Source of the DNA: Clostridiaceae bacterium AF10-41
GTDB lineage: Bacteria > Bacillota > Clostridia > Clostridiales > Clostridiaceae
Direction of reading: 5' to 3'
NCBI GenBank assembly: GCA_027686065.1
Contig: JAQCTH010000038.1
Span: 7,400 to 36,711, forward strand
Length of the DNA: 29,312 nt
A program made the position numbers and the translations under genes. The first letter of the stretch is position 1. Each line of letters starts with the position of its first letter. The notes beneath the pieces are model-generated. The model had not been told where the DNA came from and did no database searches. It was given only the letters and a program-made list of their open reading frames with translations. Positions 1 to 9,334 of the stretch are shown here, piece by piece.

Positions 1-179
1 TATTTTTTATTATTTTAAAAATCAAATTAAAATTTTAATAAAATATAAACATTTCATCAATATTTACTTTGTATCAAATTTTATAATATTAATCTGATAA
101 TGCTCTGTCGAAATTTATAATATTTTTTTCTATTAATTGTATAGTTAAATATTATAATTTATAGAATCAATTAAATAAA

Positions 180-222
180 AAATACTTATAATCTACATTT
201 TATAGTAGTATCATAAGTATTT
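180..222 (-). terminator. Probable intrinsic terminator of the M6 protease gene
   Basis: A 10-bp perfect inverted repeat (180-189 with 213-222) lies just past the stop codon of the minus-strand protease gene. Inside the loop CTAC and GTAG can pair and lengthen the stem. Read on the minus strand, the second arm runs into a stretch of T residues. The remaining bases 1-179 are very AT-rich and I see no gene in them. Confidence 0.7.
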
Positions 223-232
223 ACATTTTTTT

Positions 233-2536
233 CTATTTAAATACATATTTTAAGGAATTTATTGAATTACTTGAAACTCCTCCACCTATCTGTATTACTT
301 CTTTACTTTGTTTTTTTTCAAATACTATATTTTGATCTATATCTAAGTAAGCATCACATAAAACTATAGCACCATTGTTCAATGCAGCCACAGGTCCTGC
401 ACTTAATGCATCTATAAGTTCATATCCCTTTGATGCATATACCTTTTCAATATGATTGCCAAAAAATCTTTCTACTACTAATGCATTAGTCTTATACCTA
501 TCCTCTCCACCTAACCTATTATTGCTTATATCTAACATAGCGATTGTATTTATCATATTTAATACATTATTTGACACAACCCCTGTTCCCCCTACTATAT
601 AAGCATTTTTTATATTTTCACTTTTTAACCAATTGTAGCTATTATTATTAATTGTATTTATATCACATAATATAATTGGCATTTTATCTCTTCCTGAAAT
701 AGATGCTATTGACATTGCATCAGCTTCTGCATATCCATTTGCCACTACTATATTTTCAACATCGTAACAATTATTATCTATATATTTTGCAATTATAAGA
801 GATGTTTCATATCTATCACTTCCACCTAGTCTTTCAACACTATTTACACCTAATTGACTTAACTTTGATTGAACATTTCTAGATACTACACCTTCTCCTC
901 CTGCTATTATTGCTTTTCTTGCTCCAAGTCTTTTTATTTCATTTATTGTTTCTAATGGAATGCTATCACTTTCTACTAATAATATAGGTGCTTTTAAATA
1001 TGAAACTAAAGGAGTAACAGCTAACCCATCTGCTATTGCTAATCCATTGACTAATACTACGGTGTCTGATGAAGTAAAGTTTGAACTACTAAGTTTTGCT
1101 GCTGTATCATATCTATCAACTCCTATAATACTTGTAAACTTAACTTCATTATTTTCTTTTGGAAATGTAACTTTAAAACTTATTTCATTTCCATTTGCAC
1201 TCCCTACTTCTGAAATTACAATTCCACTATTTTGTCCATTATCAAAAAATAAGCTATTTGAAATAAATCCACTATTTAAATCACTACTCCCAATGCTTGT
1301 CCTTCCTGCTTCCTGTGATAAAAATGCAGTTCTTGTATTTCCTGAAGCATATGTGTTATTAATATCACCATTTCTAAAGACATAAATATGATCTGGATAT
1401 CCATTTCTATTTCCTAAATATGCATTAACATTTTCATTTATTCTATAAACTATAAGTCCTGAACCTGGCAAAGTACTATCCCAATTTCCAGATTTCCTTC
1501 TAAATTCTACCATGAAATATTCTTTTTCTGATAAAGGAGATTTAATTTTAAATGCAACTATATCATTCTTATTTGAACTTTGTGATGATTTAACAGTATA
1601 TGTTCCATCTCTACTGATTTCTGCAATATTCATGTTCAAACCACTATAAAAGTTTCTAGTATATACTAAAGGTAATTGGCCATATCCATCTGTATTTGCC
1701 ATTACATCCCATTCTCCTACTGGATTCCCTCTATAATAATATCTGTATAAATCAGGGTAATTAAATGCATGTAGAAATTCATGTATTGCTACTTTTATTA
1801 GACTTTTATTAAAAATATTATTTTCATTAGTTCCTACATTAATTAAATTATACGTAGCTAATTTTTTTCCCTTTATTGATGAATCTCCTAAAAATCTAGT
1901 TTCATGTGGCCATAGCATATTGTTTCCCACTGTAGCTCCTGTACATAAAAAAGTTACTACATCAATTTCACCATCACCATTTTTATCTAATTCGTCTGCT
2001 GATAAACTTATACTATCTTTTATTGAATCAAATGCCCACTTTATAAGGGCTTCTTCTTCTTTACTTCCAGCAATATATTTTTCATAATAACTTCTTGTTT
2101 GTGGGGCTTCAATTGATAAGTATGTATTATTTCCTTTAGGATAAATATCAGTATTTACTTTTACTTCTCCGTAAGTTAAATCATTTATATATGAATTCAG
2201 GGAAATTGAGCCTTCATCTGCAACTTTATCATTGTTTAAATCATTGAACAAATTATATGACTCATATAATTGCTTTGATTTTTCTTCATTCATAACCTCA
2301 TCTTCACCTTTGAATCTAATAAGCACAACTATATTATTTATTGTTTTTGATGCTCCATTTGACATTAATGGTACATTATTATTTATATTTTCACTAAGAT
2401 TGTCTACTCCAAGGCTTGTCCCATTTTCTATCATATAATTATAAATATTATTTTTCTCTATTGTATCATCTGCTAGAGGTTTTACTGATGGTATTAAAAA
2501 TAGTAACGATAATATAACAGATATTAATTTTTTCAT
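233..2536 (-). CDS. Secreted M6-family metalloprotease with CWB2 cell-wall-binding repeats
   Basis: A 767-residue protein with an N-terminal signal peptide (MKKLISVILSLLFLIPS, residues 1 to about 22). The central domain carries the zinc motif HEFLHAFNYPD (His252, Glu253, His256, Asp262), matching HExxHxxxxxD of the immune inhibitor A-type (M6) peptidases. From about residue 470 to the end there are three CWB2 repeats, each marked by a DRY motif (GVDRYDTAAK, GGSDRYETS, GGEDRYKTN); in clostridia these repeats hold proteins non-covalently on cell-wall polymer. The likely role is a surface protease acting on host or environmental proteins; the substrate is unknown. The start is supported by GGGGGAG a few bases upstream. 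It is divergent from the LCP gene and is followed by a hairpin terminator. The family assignment is firm; the biological role is inference. Confidence 0.93.
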   Translation of the reverse strand: MKKLISVILSLLFLIPSVKPLADDTIEKNNIYNYMIENGTSLGVDNLSENINNNVPLMSNGASKTINNIVVLIRFKGEDEVMNEEKSKQLYESYNLFNDLNNDKVADEGSISLNSYINDLTYGEVKVNTDIYPKGNNTYLSIEAPQTRSYYEKYIAGSKEEEALIKWAFDSIKDSISLSADELDKNGDGEIDVVTFLCTGATVGNNMLWPHETRFLGDSSIKGKKLATYNLINVGTNENNIFNKSLIKVAIHEFLHAFNYPDLYRYYYRGNPVGEWDVMANTDGYGQLPLVYTRNFYSGLNMNIAEISRDGTYTVKSSQSSNKNDIVAFKIKSPLSEKEYFMVEFRRKSGNWDSTLPGSGLIVYRINENVNAYLGNRNGYPDHIYVFRNGDINNTYASGNTRTAFLSQEAGRTSIGSSDLNSGFISNSLFFDNGQNSGIVISEVGSANGNEISFKVTFPKENNEVKFTSIIGVDRYDTAAKLSSSNFTSSDTVVLVNGLAIADGLAVTPLVSYLKAPILLVESDSIPLETINEIKRLGARKAIIAGGEGVVSRNVQSKLSQLGVNSVERLGGSDRYETSLIIAKYIDNNCYDVENIVVANGYAEADAMSIASISGRDKMPIILCDINTINNNSYNWLKSENIKNAYIVGGTGVVSNNVLNMINTIAMLDISNNRLGGEDRYKTNALVVERFFGNHIEKVYASKGYELIDALSAGPVAALNNGAIVLCDAYLDIDQNIVFEKKQSKEVIQIGGGVSSNSINSLKYVFK

Positions 2537-2739
2537 TCTTCTCCCCCTAAATATTAAAAGTATTCCTTTATTTTAATTAATTCTATTTCTTCATATGAAA
2601 TTTCACACTATCACATAAAATTTTATACTATAATTCTTCAAAAACTACTCGTAGTAATTTTATCATTTTTTACATTTAATATCAAATACACTTATTTAAA
2701 ATGTACATTTTTTCTCTATTTCCAATATATCTTTATTTT

Positions 2740-2748
2740 TGCTATAAT
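2740..2748 (+). promoter_or_regulatory. Probable promoter of the LCP gene (extended -10)
   Basis: A perfect TATAAT at 2743-2748 is preceded by TG one base upstream, giving an extended -10. It lies about 33 bases before the LCP start. The -35 region around 2720-2725 is poor, which is common with extended -10 promoters. The rest of the 244-bp divergent gap (2537-2780) must also hold the minus-strand protease promoter, but I could not place that one with confidence. Confidence 0.6.
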
Positions 2749-2780
2749 ATATCTATATTTCAAAAATTGGAGGCTAATAT

Positions 2781-3740
2781 ATGAAAAAAATGTCAAAAAA
2801 GAAGATTGGACTTATTTCTGCAATTGTAATCCTTTTAATAATTATAGGTTCAATAGTATCTTATACATATTATCTATCTAGCAAAGTTGAAAGAATTGAG
2901 GTTGATAGAAATGAAGTTACTAATACAGGGAAGGAAGCCCCTAAAGAAGCTAATGATGTTATAACTATTGCTTTATTTGGAAGTGACTTTTCTGAACTTT
3001 ATGAAGTAAGTGCTGCAGATGCAACAATGATATTATCTATTGATACAAAAAATAATAATATAAAGCTTTGTTCTCTAATGCGTGATATTTACTTAGACTT
3101 ACCTCAAGGTGGTAAAATGAATTTAAACTATACAATTTTAGATGGTGGGCCTAGTTCTATACTAAAAGCAATTAACTACAACTTTAATTTGAAAATAGAC
3201 AAGTTTGTGCAAGTTGACTTAGCAAGACTTCCTAAAATAATAGATGCACTTGGTGGTGTAGATATAGAGATAACTCCTGAGGAATTAGAACATATTAATG
3301 GATATATTGATAACATAGATCAAAATAATGGGACAACTACTAACCATATAACAACTTCTGGTATGCAGCTTTTAAATGGAACTCAAGCTTCTGCTTATTG
3401 TAGAATTAGATATACAGCTGGCAGAGATTTTAAAAGGACTGAACGTCAAAGAGATGTATTAAATTCTTTATTTGTTAAATTTAAGGATATTAATTTAACT
3501 GAAATTCCTGGCCTTATAAATGATGTATTGCCATTAGTTACAACTAACCTTTCAAACTCTGAAATTATATCAATTTCAAGTAAATCTTTAGGTATGGGAT
3601 TAAACAATATAGAACAAGGAAGATTTCCTTCTGATGAAAATATAATAAGTGCAGGATTTACAGATATGTACCATACTAATATAGATATAGATGGAACAAC
3701 CAAAGAACTTCATAAATTCATATTTTCCATAAATGAATAA
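2781..3740 (+). CDS. LCP (LytR-CpsA-Psr) family cell-wall polymer transferase
   Basis: A 319-residue protein with a short cytoplasmic N-terminus, one membrane helix (about 10-31) and an extracellular LCP domain (about 60-270). Typical LCP segments are visible: ALFGSDF, the DATMILSID stretch, SLMRDIYLDLP with the conserved arginine, KMNLNYTILDGG, and VDIEITPEE. LCP enzymes move polyprenyl-phosphate-linked polymers such as teichoic acids or capsule onto peptidoglycan. The start is supported by GGAGG about seven bases upstream. It is the only recognised plus-strand gene in the window and converges on the DHHW/MBOAT pair, sharing a hairpin terminator with it. Closeness to an MBOAT acyltransferase fits a surface-polymer role. 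The exact polymer cannot be told. Confidence 0.92.
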   Translation: MKKMSKKKIGLISAIVILLIIIGSIVSYTYYLSSKVERIEVDRNEVTNTGKEAPKEANDVITIALFGSDFSELYEVSAADATMILSIDTKNNNIKLCSLMRDIYLDLPQGGKMNLNYTILDGGPSSILKAINYNFNLKIDKFVQVDLARLPKIIDALGGVDIEITPEELEHINGYIDNIDQNNGTTTNHITTSGMQLLNGTQASAYCRIRYTAGRDFKRTERQRDVLNSLFVKFKDINLTEIPGLINDVLPLVTTNLSNSEIISISSKSLGMGLNNIEQGRFPSDENIISAGFTDMYHTNIDIDGTTKELHKFIFSINE

Positions 3741-3743
3741 TGG

Positions 3744-3784
3744 AAAAAAAGATTGGCACCCCTGAGGTCCAATCTTTTTCCAAT
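3744..3784. terminator. Bidirectional terminator built on the GGACC palindrome repeat
   Basis: Arms 3746-3756 and 3769-3779 are perfect complements (AAAAAGATTGG and its reverse complement), and the loop holds the repeat core (CACCCCTGAGGT). An A-run and a T-run flank the stem, so it can terminate both the LCP gene and the convergent DHHW gene, whose stop codon is at 3786. This is one of seven copies of a dispersed palindrome in the window. Confidence 0.8.
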
Positions 3785-3785
3785 T

Positions 3786-5246
3786 TTAAATAAGTGTGCA
3801 ATTTATTTCTTGATATCTTTCTTCATCTTTAGATATAACATATAAATTAAAGTCATTTAACTCTTTTATTTCAGATGTTTTTATAGAAAACTCCATATAT
3901 TTTTCGTTATTTAAATCAACTATATTACAATCTAATATTCTTCCATTAAAATTTGCATATACATATGATATATCATCTCCACTTATAGGAATTGAGAAAT
4001 TAGTTAAATTACTATGTGATTTACTAAAATTATCTTCTTCTATATATATAAGATTATCTTCAATTAAATTACTGTAATTTTCTATAGTTTTATTATTAAT
4101 CTTATTTTCCATTCTATCTACAGGAAAATAATAATTTGAGTGAGTATATTCTGTAGATTCAAACAATACTATATCAGGATTAAAAATATTAATATAATAC
4201 TCATAATCTATAACATTTCTGTAATTATGTATTTTCATAATTTCTGAAAAATTTTCTGTAATAAACTTTTCTTTACCATTAAAGTAGCTTCCTGCAAAAA
4301 TCAAAATTCTTGGTGCTTCTGTATTTGCATTATTTTTGTAATGAGTAAAATTTCTATAGTTTGAATCTCTTTTTATCTCTCCTTCAAAATCATCTATATA
4401 CACTGAGTTATCTTGAATTAAATTATAATGAATAGTTTTTTCATTAATTTTAAAATATGAAACTGGAAGTGTAGCATTTATATATTCTTCTGCATTAAAT
4501 TTATGTATCTCTAAATTTCCAACCCTATTATCTAATAAATTTAGTTTATCTAATATTGCTGATATTCCAATAACAGCACCAGTTTCATTCCAATGCCCTG
4601 CATCATATTTTTTATCAAAAACTTGATTGTTTTCTTTTGCAACTTTTAAAGTTTCTACATTATTAAGATAGCTAACCTCTTTACTTTCAAGAAGACTTAA
4701 GAAATAATCCAAATTCATATTATCATATTTATATCCATTAGGTAAAAACTCTTCATATACAGTAGATTTGCTTGGTTCAATAGTATATAAAAATTTTATT
4801 CCCCTATCATTACAATAATTTTCAAAGTTCTTTATAAACTCTGAAAACACTTCTTGAAATCTAGAATCAAAACCAATTTCTGATACTTTAGAAAAAACAT
4901 ATTCATCTTCTCCATACTGATAACTTGGATGAACCATTTCATTAAATAATACGTCCATCCCCTTATTATATATATTAACCATTTCAGTTCTAAATCCTAT
5001 ACGATCATCTATATAATTTTCTATACCTCCAGTATTAACTATATCTTTAAATTCTGTTAACATTCTATTATCTATTTTTGATATTTGATTGCCTTTAATA
5101 TTTATAGTTACTAGTGGTACTAAAATTATTATAAAAAATATCACTATTTTAACTAAATGTATTTTTTTTGTGTATTCACTTTTTATATAACTACTATCTA
5201 TTTTATTGTTTTCAATAAATTTATTTTCATTATTAGTATTTTTCAT
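3786..5246 (-). CDS. DHHW family / AlgX-AlgJ-like membrane-anchored SGNH-type protein
   Basis: A 486-residue protein with one N-terminal membrane helix (about 31-49, after a charged Asn/Lys-rich tail) and a large extracellular part. It contains DAGHWNETG, matching the conserved histidine region that names the DHHW family, and lies 14 bp downstream of an MBOAT gene. Such pairs resemble AlgI with AlgJ/AlgX and other two-part O-acylation systems, in which the MBOAT protein moves an acyl group across the membrane and the SGNH-like partner places it on a polysaccharide. The polymer is unknown. The C-terminal 130 residues look like an extra variable domain. Family call fairly sure; function by analogy. 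Confidence 0.8.
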   Translation of the reverse strand: MKNTNNENKFIENNKIDSSYIKSEYTKKIHLVKIVIFFIIILVPLVTINIKGNQISKIDNRMLTEFKDIVNTGGIENYIDDRIGFRTEMVNIYNKGMDVLFNEMVHPSYQYGEDEYVFSKVSEIGFDSRFQEVFSEFIKNFENYCNDRGIKFLYTIEPSKSTVYEEFLPNGYKYDNMNLDYFLSLLESKEVSYLNNVETLKVAKENNQVFDKKYDAGHWNETGAVIGISAILDKLNLLDNRVGNLEIHKFNAEEYINATLPVSYFKINEKTIHYNLIQDNSVYIDDFEGEIKRDSNYRNFTHYKNNANTEAPRILIFAGSYFNGKEKFITENFSEIMKIHNYRNVIDYEYYINIFNPDIVLFESTEYTHSNYYFPVDRMENKINNKTIENYSNLIEDNLIYIEEDNFSKSHSNLTNFSIPISGDDISYVYANFNGRILDCNIVDLNNEKYMEFSIKTSEIKELNDFNLYVISKDEERYQEINCTLI

Positions 5247-5260
5247 ATTTTATGCCTCTC

Positions 5261-6661
5261 TTAAAATTGGAAGTAAATAAATGGACTATATGTAGAATTT
5301 ATTATAAATATCATTGATACTATAAATAATATAGATATTATAATCATACTTATTAATTGAAATAACTTATTATTTTTATATCTTTTAGAAACGTTGCTAA
5401 TTATAGGTGTTGATCCAATAATAGCCATCATTACCCAAAATACAAATTTTTTATTTATAAAATATTGATATGTAAATGTCATATCATTAAATTTAATTAA
5501 TCCAACCATTATTGCTAAATATTCTAATGCTGCCTTTAAACTACTTGCTCTAAAAAGTACCCATCCTACCATGATAATTATCATAGTACTAAATAACTTT
5601 ATAAATAAAGGTGTTTTTTTATACCACATTTTATTTCTTATTAATCTTTCAATAATCATAAAAAGTCCATGCCATAATCCCCAAACTATGAAGCTCCAAG
5701 AAGACCCATGCCAAAGTCCTGTTACTATAAATACAATAAATAAATTGAAATAAACATTTCCTTTTCTATTGCCTCCTAGTGGTATGTACAGATATTCCCT
5801 AAACCATGTTGATAATGATATATGCCATCTTCTCCAAAATTCAGTTATAGATTTTGATATATATGGATAATTAAAGTTTTCTGGAAACTGAAATCCAAAT
5901 AGGTATCCAAGACCTATAGCCATATCAGAATATCCTGAAAAGTCAAAGTAAATTTGGAAAGTGTAGCAAATTGCTCCTATCCATGCAGTAGTCATATCTA
6001 TACCTGTAGTAGAAAGATTAAATATATTGTCTGCCATAGCACCTAAAATATCTGAAATTATAACCTTTTTTGATAAACCTACTACAAATCTGTTTATTCC
6101 ATAGCTAAAAAACTCAATTGATTCTTTTCTAAAGTTAATTTGATTATTTATATCTTTATATTTTATAATTGGCCCTGCAACTAATTGAGGGAATAATGCT
6201 ATATATAGTGCAACTGAAAAAATATTTTTATTAACCTTTGCATCATTTCTATAAATATCTATTATGTAAGACATTCCTTGAAATGTGAAAAATGAAATTC
6301 CTATAGGTAACACTATATTTTTTATTGATAAACTAGAATTAAATAAGGTATTAACATTGCTTACAAAAAAATCATAATACTTATAATAAAATAATAATAA
6401 TAGATTTAAAATTATTCCCAATAACAAGAAACACCTTTTTAAATTTATCTTATCTTTAGCTTTATCTATTAATATTCCAAATAAATAATTTACCAAAATC
6501 GAAACAATTAATATCTTTAAGTAACTTAATCCTCCCCAAGCATAAAAAAATAAACTAGCTATAAGTAATATATTATTTCTTATTTTTTTTGAAGATATAT
6601 AATAAACCAATACTACTACTGGTAAAAATATAAAAATAAACATTGATGAACTAAATACCAT
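5261..6661 (-). CDS. MBOAT family membrane O-acyltransferase (AlgI/DltB-like)
   Basis: A 466-residue polytopic membrane protein, about the usual length for AlgI-type MBOAT enzymes. Family marks are clear: the FWRRWHISLSTWFREYLYIP segment followed by GGNRKG, and VTGLWHGSSW with the catalytic-type histidine. It also has the early GISFFTFQGMSYIIDIYR segment and PQLVAGPI. The enzyme probably passes acetyl or another acyl group through the membrane for the DHHW partner encoded just downstream (14-bp gap), together forming a surface-polymer acylation module. The start has AAGGTGAG a few bases upstream. About 140 bp separate it from the amidase terminator on its upstream side, so it probably has its own promoter there, though I found no clear one. 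Confidence 0.92.
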   Translation of the reverse strand: MVFSSSMFIFIFLPVVVLVYYISSKKIRNNILLIASLFFYAWGGLSYLKILIVSILVNYLFGILIDKAKDKINLKRCFLLLGIILNLLLLFYYKYYDFFVSNVNTLFNSSLSIKNIVLPIGISFFTFQGMSYIIDIYRNDAKVNKNIFSVALYIALFPQLVAGPIIKYKDINNQINFRKESIEFFSYGINRFVVGLSKKVIISDILGAMADNIFNLSTTGIDMTTAWIGAICYTFQIYFDFSGYSDMAIGLGYLFGFQFPENFNYPYISKSITEFWRRWHISLSTWFREYLYIPLGGNRKGNVYFNLFIVFIVTGLWHGSSWSFIVWGLWHGLFMIIERLIRNKMWYKKTPLFIKLFSTMIIIMVGWVLFRASSLKAALEYLAIMVGLIKFNDMTFTYQYFINKKFVFWVMMAIIGSTPIISNVSKRYKNNKLFQLISMIIISILFIVSMIFIINSTYSPFIYFQF

Positions 6662-6802
6662 AATTTTCTCACCTTCAATCTTTCAATTTAACTTTTGTTC
6701 TAAACACTAACATTTTATATACTAATCCTTAAATTAATCTTAAATTTCTATGCTATTATAACTTAATTATCACCAAATTAACGCAAAGTTAACATATGTA
6801 AC

Positions 6803-6840
6803 AAAAAAATAAAAGATGCAATAAAAATTACATCTTTTAT
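6803..6840 (-). terminator. Intrinsic terminator at the end of the yhf-amidase operon
   Basis: A perfect 10-bp inverted repeat (6809-6818 with 6831-6840) stands 26 bases past the amidase stop codon. On the minus strand the stem is followed directly by seven T residues (6803-6809). This is a textbook terminator and marks the end of the operon. Confidence 0.88.
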
Positions 6841-6866
6841 AACTAATTATTAATAATTTTCCCATA

Positions 6867-8090
6867 TTAATCTAAATCTATATTATCAATAAACTTTTCT
6901 CTATTAATAAAATATCTATTAAACATCTCATTCTTTTCTATACATTCATCAATTGCTTGTCCTAAAGTAAACGCATTAATTAATCCCTGTATTCCTTCTT
7001 TTGCACAAATAACAAATCCACTTGCAAGCTTATCTCCTGGTATAGTTATTCCTGTACATTTGCACATATTTATTGCTTTAACTATTCCCTTCCCCCCATT
7101 AGATGTTATTTTCTTTTCAGCCTTTCCCTTAAAGCTTTTTTGGATAGTTTCATCATAGCCATAAATATCTATTGGTCCTTCATAGGTTAAAATAATATCT
7201 GCAATATCCTTATCAAATATATTTTTTATTTCTTTTATAGCTATATTTCTTTCATATATGTTATCAAATGAGTATTCTATAAATTCAAGCTTTATGCCTT
7301 TTTCTTCAGGAACATTGCTATTCTTACTATCTAATTGATTTTTTAATTGCTTTTCCTCAAAGACTTTATGTTTATTTAGATTACTAATCACTTTATCTAT
7401 CTCAACTCTCATATCAATATCATCAGGCAAAATAATTGAGTTGTGCTTAGGAATTGCTATTCTTAATTTAGTATCATTTATATTTTTCCTCTTATTTAAT
7501 ACATCAGAATCATTTTCATTACATTCTTTATTCCTTATTTTATCATTTTGAATTTCCTTATCCAAAATATCAAAAACTACATTTTTTAATGTTGGAAAAT
7601 TTTTAGAAATTATCCCAATACCGCCTGTAAAAGATATACTATCTGTGGATAAACTTTCCTTTCCTGTGACTAATCCTACTCCTGATCCTATAAATGAATA
7701 TAAGTTAGTACTAAGTGCTGGAGCTAAAACTGAACCTCCACCATCTGTTCCTATTCCAAAATCATTAATTCCTTTTAAAATATTAATAGCAGTTCCACTA
7801 CTTGAACCTGTCATACACCTATAAGTTAAGGGATTAATTAAATCAGTATCTATACTTCTACCAAGATGAGACATCTTATCAACAGTTAACAACAAATATT
7901 TAGAATCTTTTCTTAATTTATCCACTAAACTTTTTGGAATATCCACAGTATTTTTAACTCCAAATGTTAAAAAGTCTTTTTCTTTATTTTTTGCTTCTTC
8001 TTCTGATGCCTTATTTATAGATATAACAGACTTATATAAATTTTGTTCTGCTAAAATTCTAGCTTTATATACTTTTGTTCCTTTTTCCAT
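6867..8090 (-). CDS. Amidase signature family enzyme, last gene of the yhf operon
   Basis: A 407-residue protein with the amidase-signature layout: the catalytic lysine region FGVKNTVDI near residue 45, the serine cluster TGSSSGTA and then GTDGGGSVLAPA, so the Lys-Ser-Ser triad appears intact. The arginine usual after the nucleophile serine (GGSIRxPA) is replaced (GGSVLAPA). It is shorter than most amidases (about 460-500 residues), having a reduced N-terminus and a shortened C-terminal half. The family hydrolyses amide bonds in varied small molecules. It starts three bases after yhfW and is probably co-translated; its ribosome binding site (AGGGG) lies in a repeat at the end of yhfW. The association with yhf genes suggests the operon's substrate contains an amide; this is inference. 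Confidence 0.85.
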   Translation of the reverse strand: MEKGTKVYKARILAEQNLYKSVISINKASEEEAKNKEKDFLTFGVKNTVDIPKSLVDKLRKDSKYLLLTVDKMSHLGRSIDTDLINPLTYRCMTGSSSGTAINILKGINDFGIGTDGGGSVLAPALSTNLYSFIGSGVGLVTGKESLSTDSISFTGGIGIISKNFPTLKNVVFDILDKEIQNDKIRNKECNENDSDVLNKRKNINDTKLRIAIPKHNSIILPDDIDMRVEIDKVISNLNKHKVFEEKQLKNQLDSKNSNVPEEKGIKLEFIEYSFDNIYERNIAIKEIKNIFDKDIADIILTYEGPIDIYGYDETIQKSFKGKAEKKITSNGGKGIVKAINMCKCTGITIPGDKLASGFVICAKEGIQGLINAFTLGQAIDECIEKNEMFNRYFINREKFIDNIDLD

Positions 8091-8093
8091 AAA

Positions 8094-9314
8094 TTACACC
8101 CCTGAGGTCCAAATTTTTTCCAGAAAGCTACTTCCATTTTCAGGAGCTTTTACTTTGAAATAATCTGCAACTGTTGCTCCTACATCTGAAAGTGTTTCTC
8201 TTACTCCAACTGTTCCTTCTTTTATATTTTCTCCATATATCATAAGGGGAACCATTTCCCTTGTATGCTTGCTATGACCAATTGTTGGATCATTTCCATG
8301 GTCAGCCATTACTAATAATATATCATCATTTTTTAAAGTTTTAGTAAGCTCACCTATAAGTTTATCTGCTATAAGAAGCTTTTCTGCATATCTATCAACA
8401 TTTTCTGCATGACCTGATAGATCTGTTTCTTGTACATTACAGCATATGAATCCGTCGTCTACTTCTTTTGATATTTCTATTGTTCTTTTCAACACCTTTT
8501 CAGTATCTACCATAGGAATACTTGTGCCTTTTTCATTTATAACTACATCTGCTACTTTTCCTAATAAGTAAACTGGTACATTTTCTTCTGATAGTATTGT
8601 TGAAACTTGATTTTTTGGGTTAACTCCATATCCAAGATGAATACATTCGTAACCCTTATTATAAACTCCTGATTTTGGTGCATTAATTCCTATATACCCA
8701 CCATCTTTTTCTTCTTCTGAATTTAATATATCTTCTAAAGTTATTTCTCTTCCTCCAAAAGTTATAACTCTAGGAACTGTTGCAATAGATCTAACTATAT
8801 GTCCAATTTCCAACACCTTGCTAAATGGTATTAAATCTAGAGCTGAAGTTATATTAAAGGCTTGACCTAAATCGCATTCTATATTATCTGCAACTGTAAG
8901 TGCTTCTTCTACTACTAAGTACCTTTCTTTTTTTCCTTGCTTATATCTAACTTTATATCCAGCTTCCTTAATAGCATTATATATAGCTTCTATTTTGTTT
9001 TTAATAGGCTCTCTAAATGGCATCTTTGGTTTTGTTCCCATTATCTCTTGATGTCCAAAAAAAGTATCTGCTCCAAAATGAGTTAACTTTGCCTTTCCAA
9101 AAGTTGCATGAGGATTTTCCTTCATTCCGTTTATTTCTGTTCCTAATATATTTATAAGACCTAACCTTTCAAGATTTGGCATAATTACATCTTTTCTTCT
9201 TTCTAATATATGAAGACAAGTATTTGAATTTATATCCTGAGGTCTTGTTTCTCTAACATCATCCATTTCTCCAATTCCAAAACCATCGAGTACAATTACA
9301 ATAAATTTTCCCAT
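8094..9314 (-). CDS. yhfW: YhfW, phosphopentomutase-like metalloenzyme
   Basis: A 406-residue member of the alkaline-phosphatase/phosphopentomutase superfamily. Metal-ligand motifs are visible: VLDGFGIGEMDD at the N-terminus, GADTFFGHQEIMG (the DeoB-like region with the active-site threonine), and MADHGNDPTIGHSKHTREMVP. The family moves phosphate within sugar phosphates or hydrolyses phosphoesters; the YhfW substrate is not known to me. I place the start at the ATG at 9314, which has GGAGG eight bases upstream; an upstream reading to 9356 would run into the adjoining repeat. The last residues (WTSGV) and the stop region read through a half copy of the GGACC palindrome repeat, so the original C-terminus may have been replaced. 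The gene follows yhfX after a 486-bp repeat-filled gap. Confidence 0.88.
   Translation of the reverse strand: MGKFIVIVLDGFGIGEMDDVRETRPQDINSNTCLHILERRKDVIMPNLERLGLINILGTEINGMKENPHATFGKAKLTHFGADTFFGHQEIMGTKPKMPFREPIKNKIEAIYNAIKEAGYKVRYKQGKKERYLVVEEALTVADNIECDLGQAFNITSALDLIPFSKVLEIGHIVRSIATVPRVITFGGREITLEDILNSEEEKDGGYIGINAPKSGVYNKGYECIHLGYGVNPKNQVSTILSEENVPVYLLGKVADVVINEKGTSIPMVDTEKVLKRTIEISKEVDDGFICCNVQETDLSGHAENVDRYAEKLLIADKLIGELTKTLKNDDILLVMADHGNDPTIGHSKHTREMVPLMIYGENIKEGTVGVRETLSDVGATVADYFKVKAPENGSSFLEKIWTSGV
8097..8122 (-). repeat. Half copy of the GGACC palindrome at the yhfW-amidase junction
   Basis: The stretch matches one arm of the palindromes seen between genes elsewhere in the window (TTTTTTGGACC-type arm with CTCAGGGGTG core). 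It encodes the last codons of yhfW and, on the minus strand, supplies AGGGG eight to nine bases before the amidase start. No second arm is present. Confidence 0.75.
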
Positions 9315-9334
9315 ATTACTTCCTCCTTCTTTTT

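Noticed and set aside
960..1385. A 141-codon plus-strand open frame opposite the M6 protease gene
   Set aside because: It is antisense to the CWB2 repeat and protease coding region, has no family resemblance, and the opposite strand encodes a clear full-length protein.
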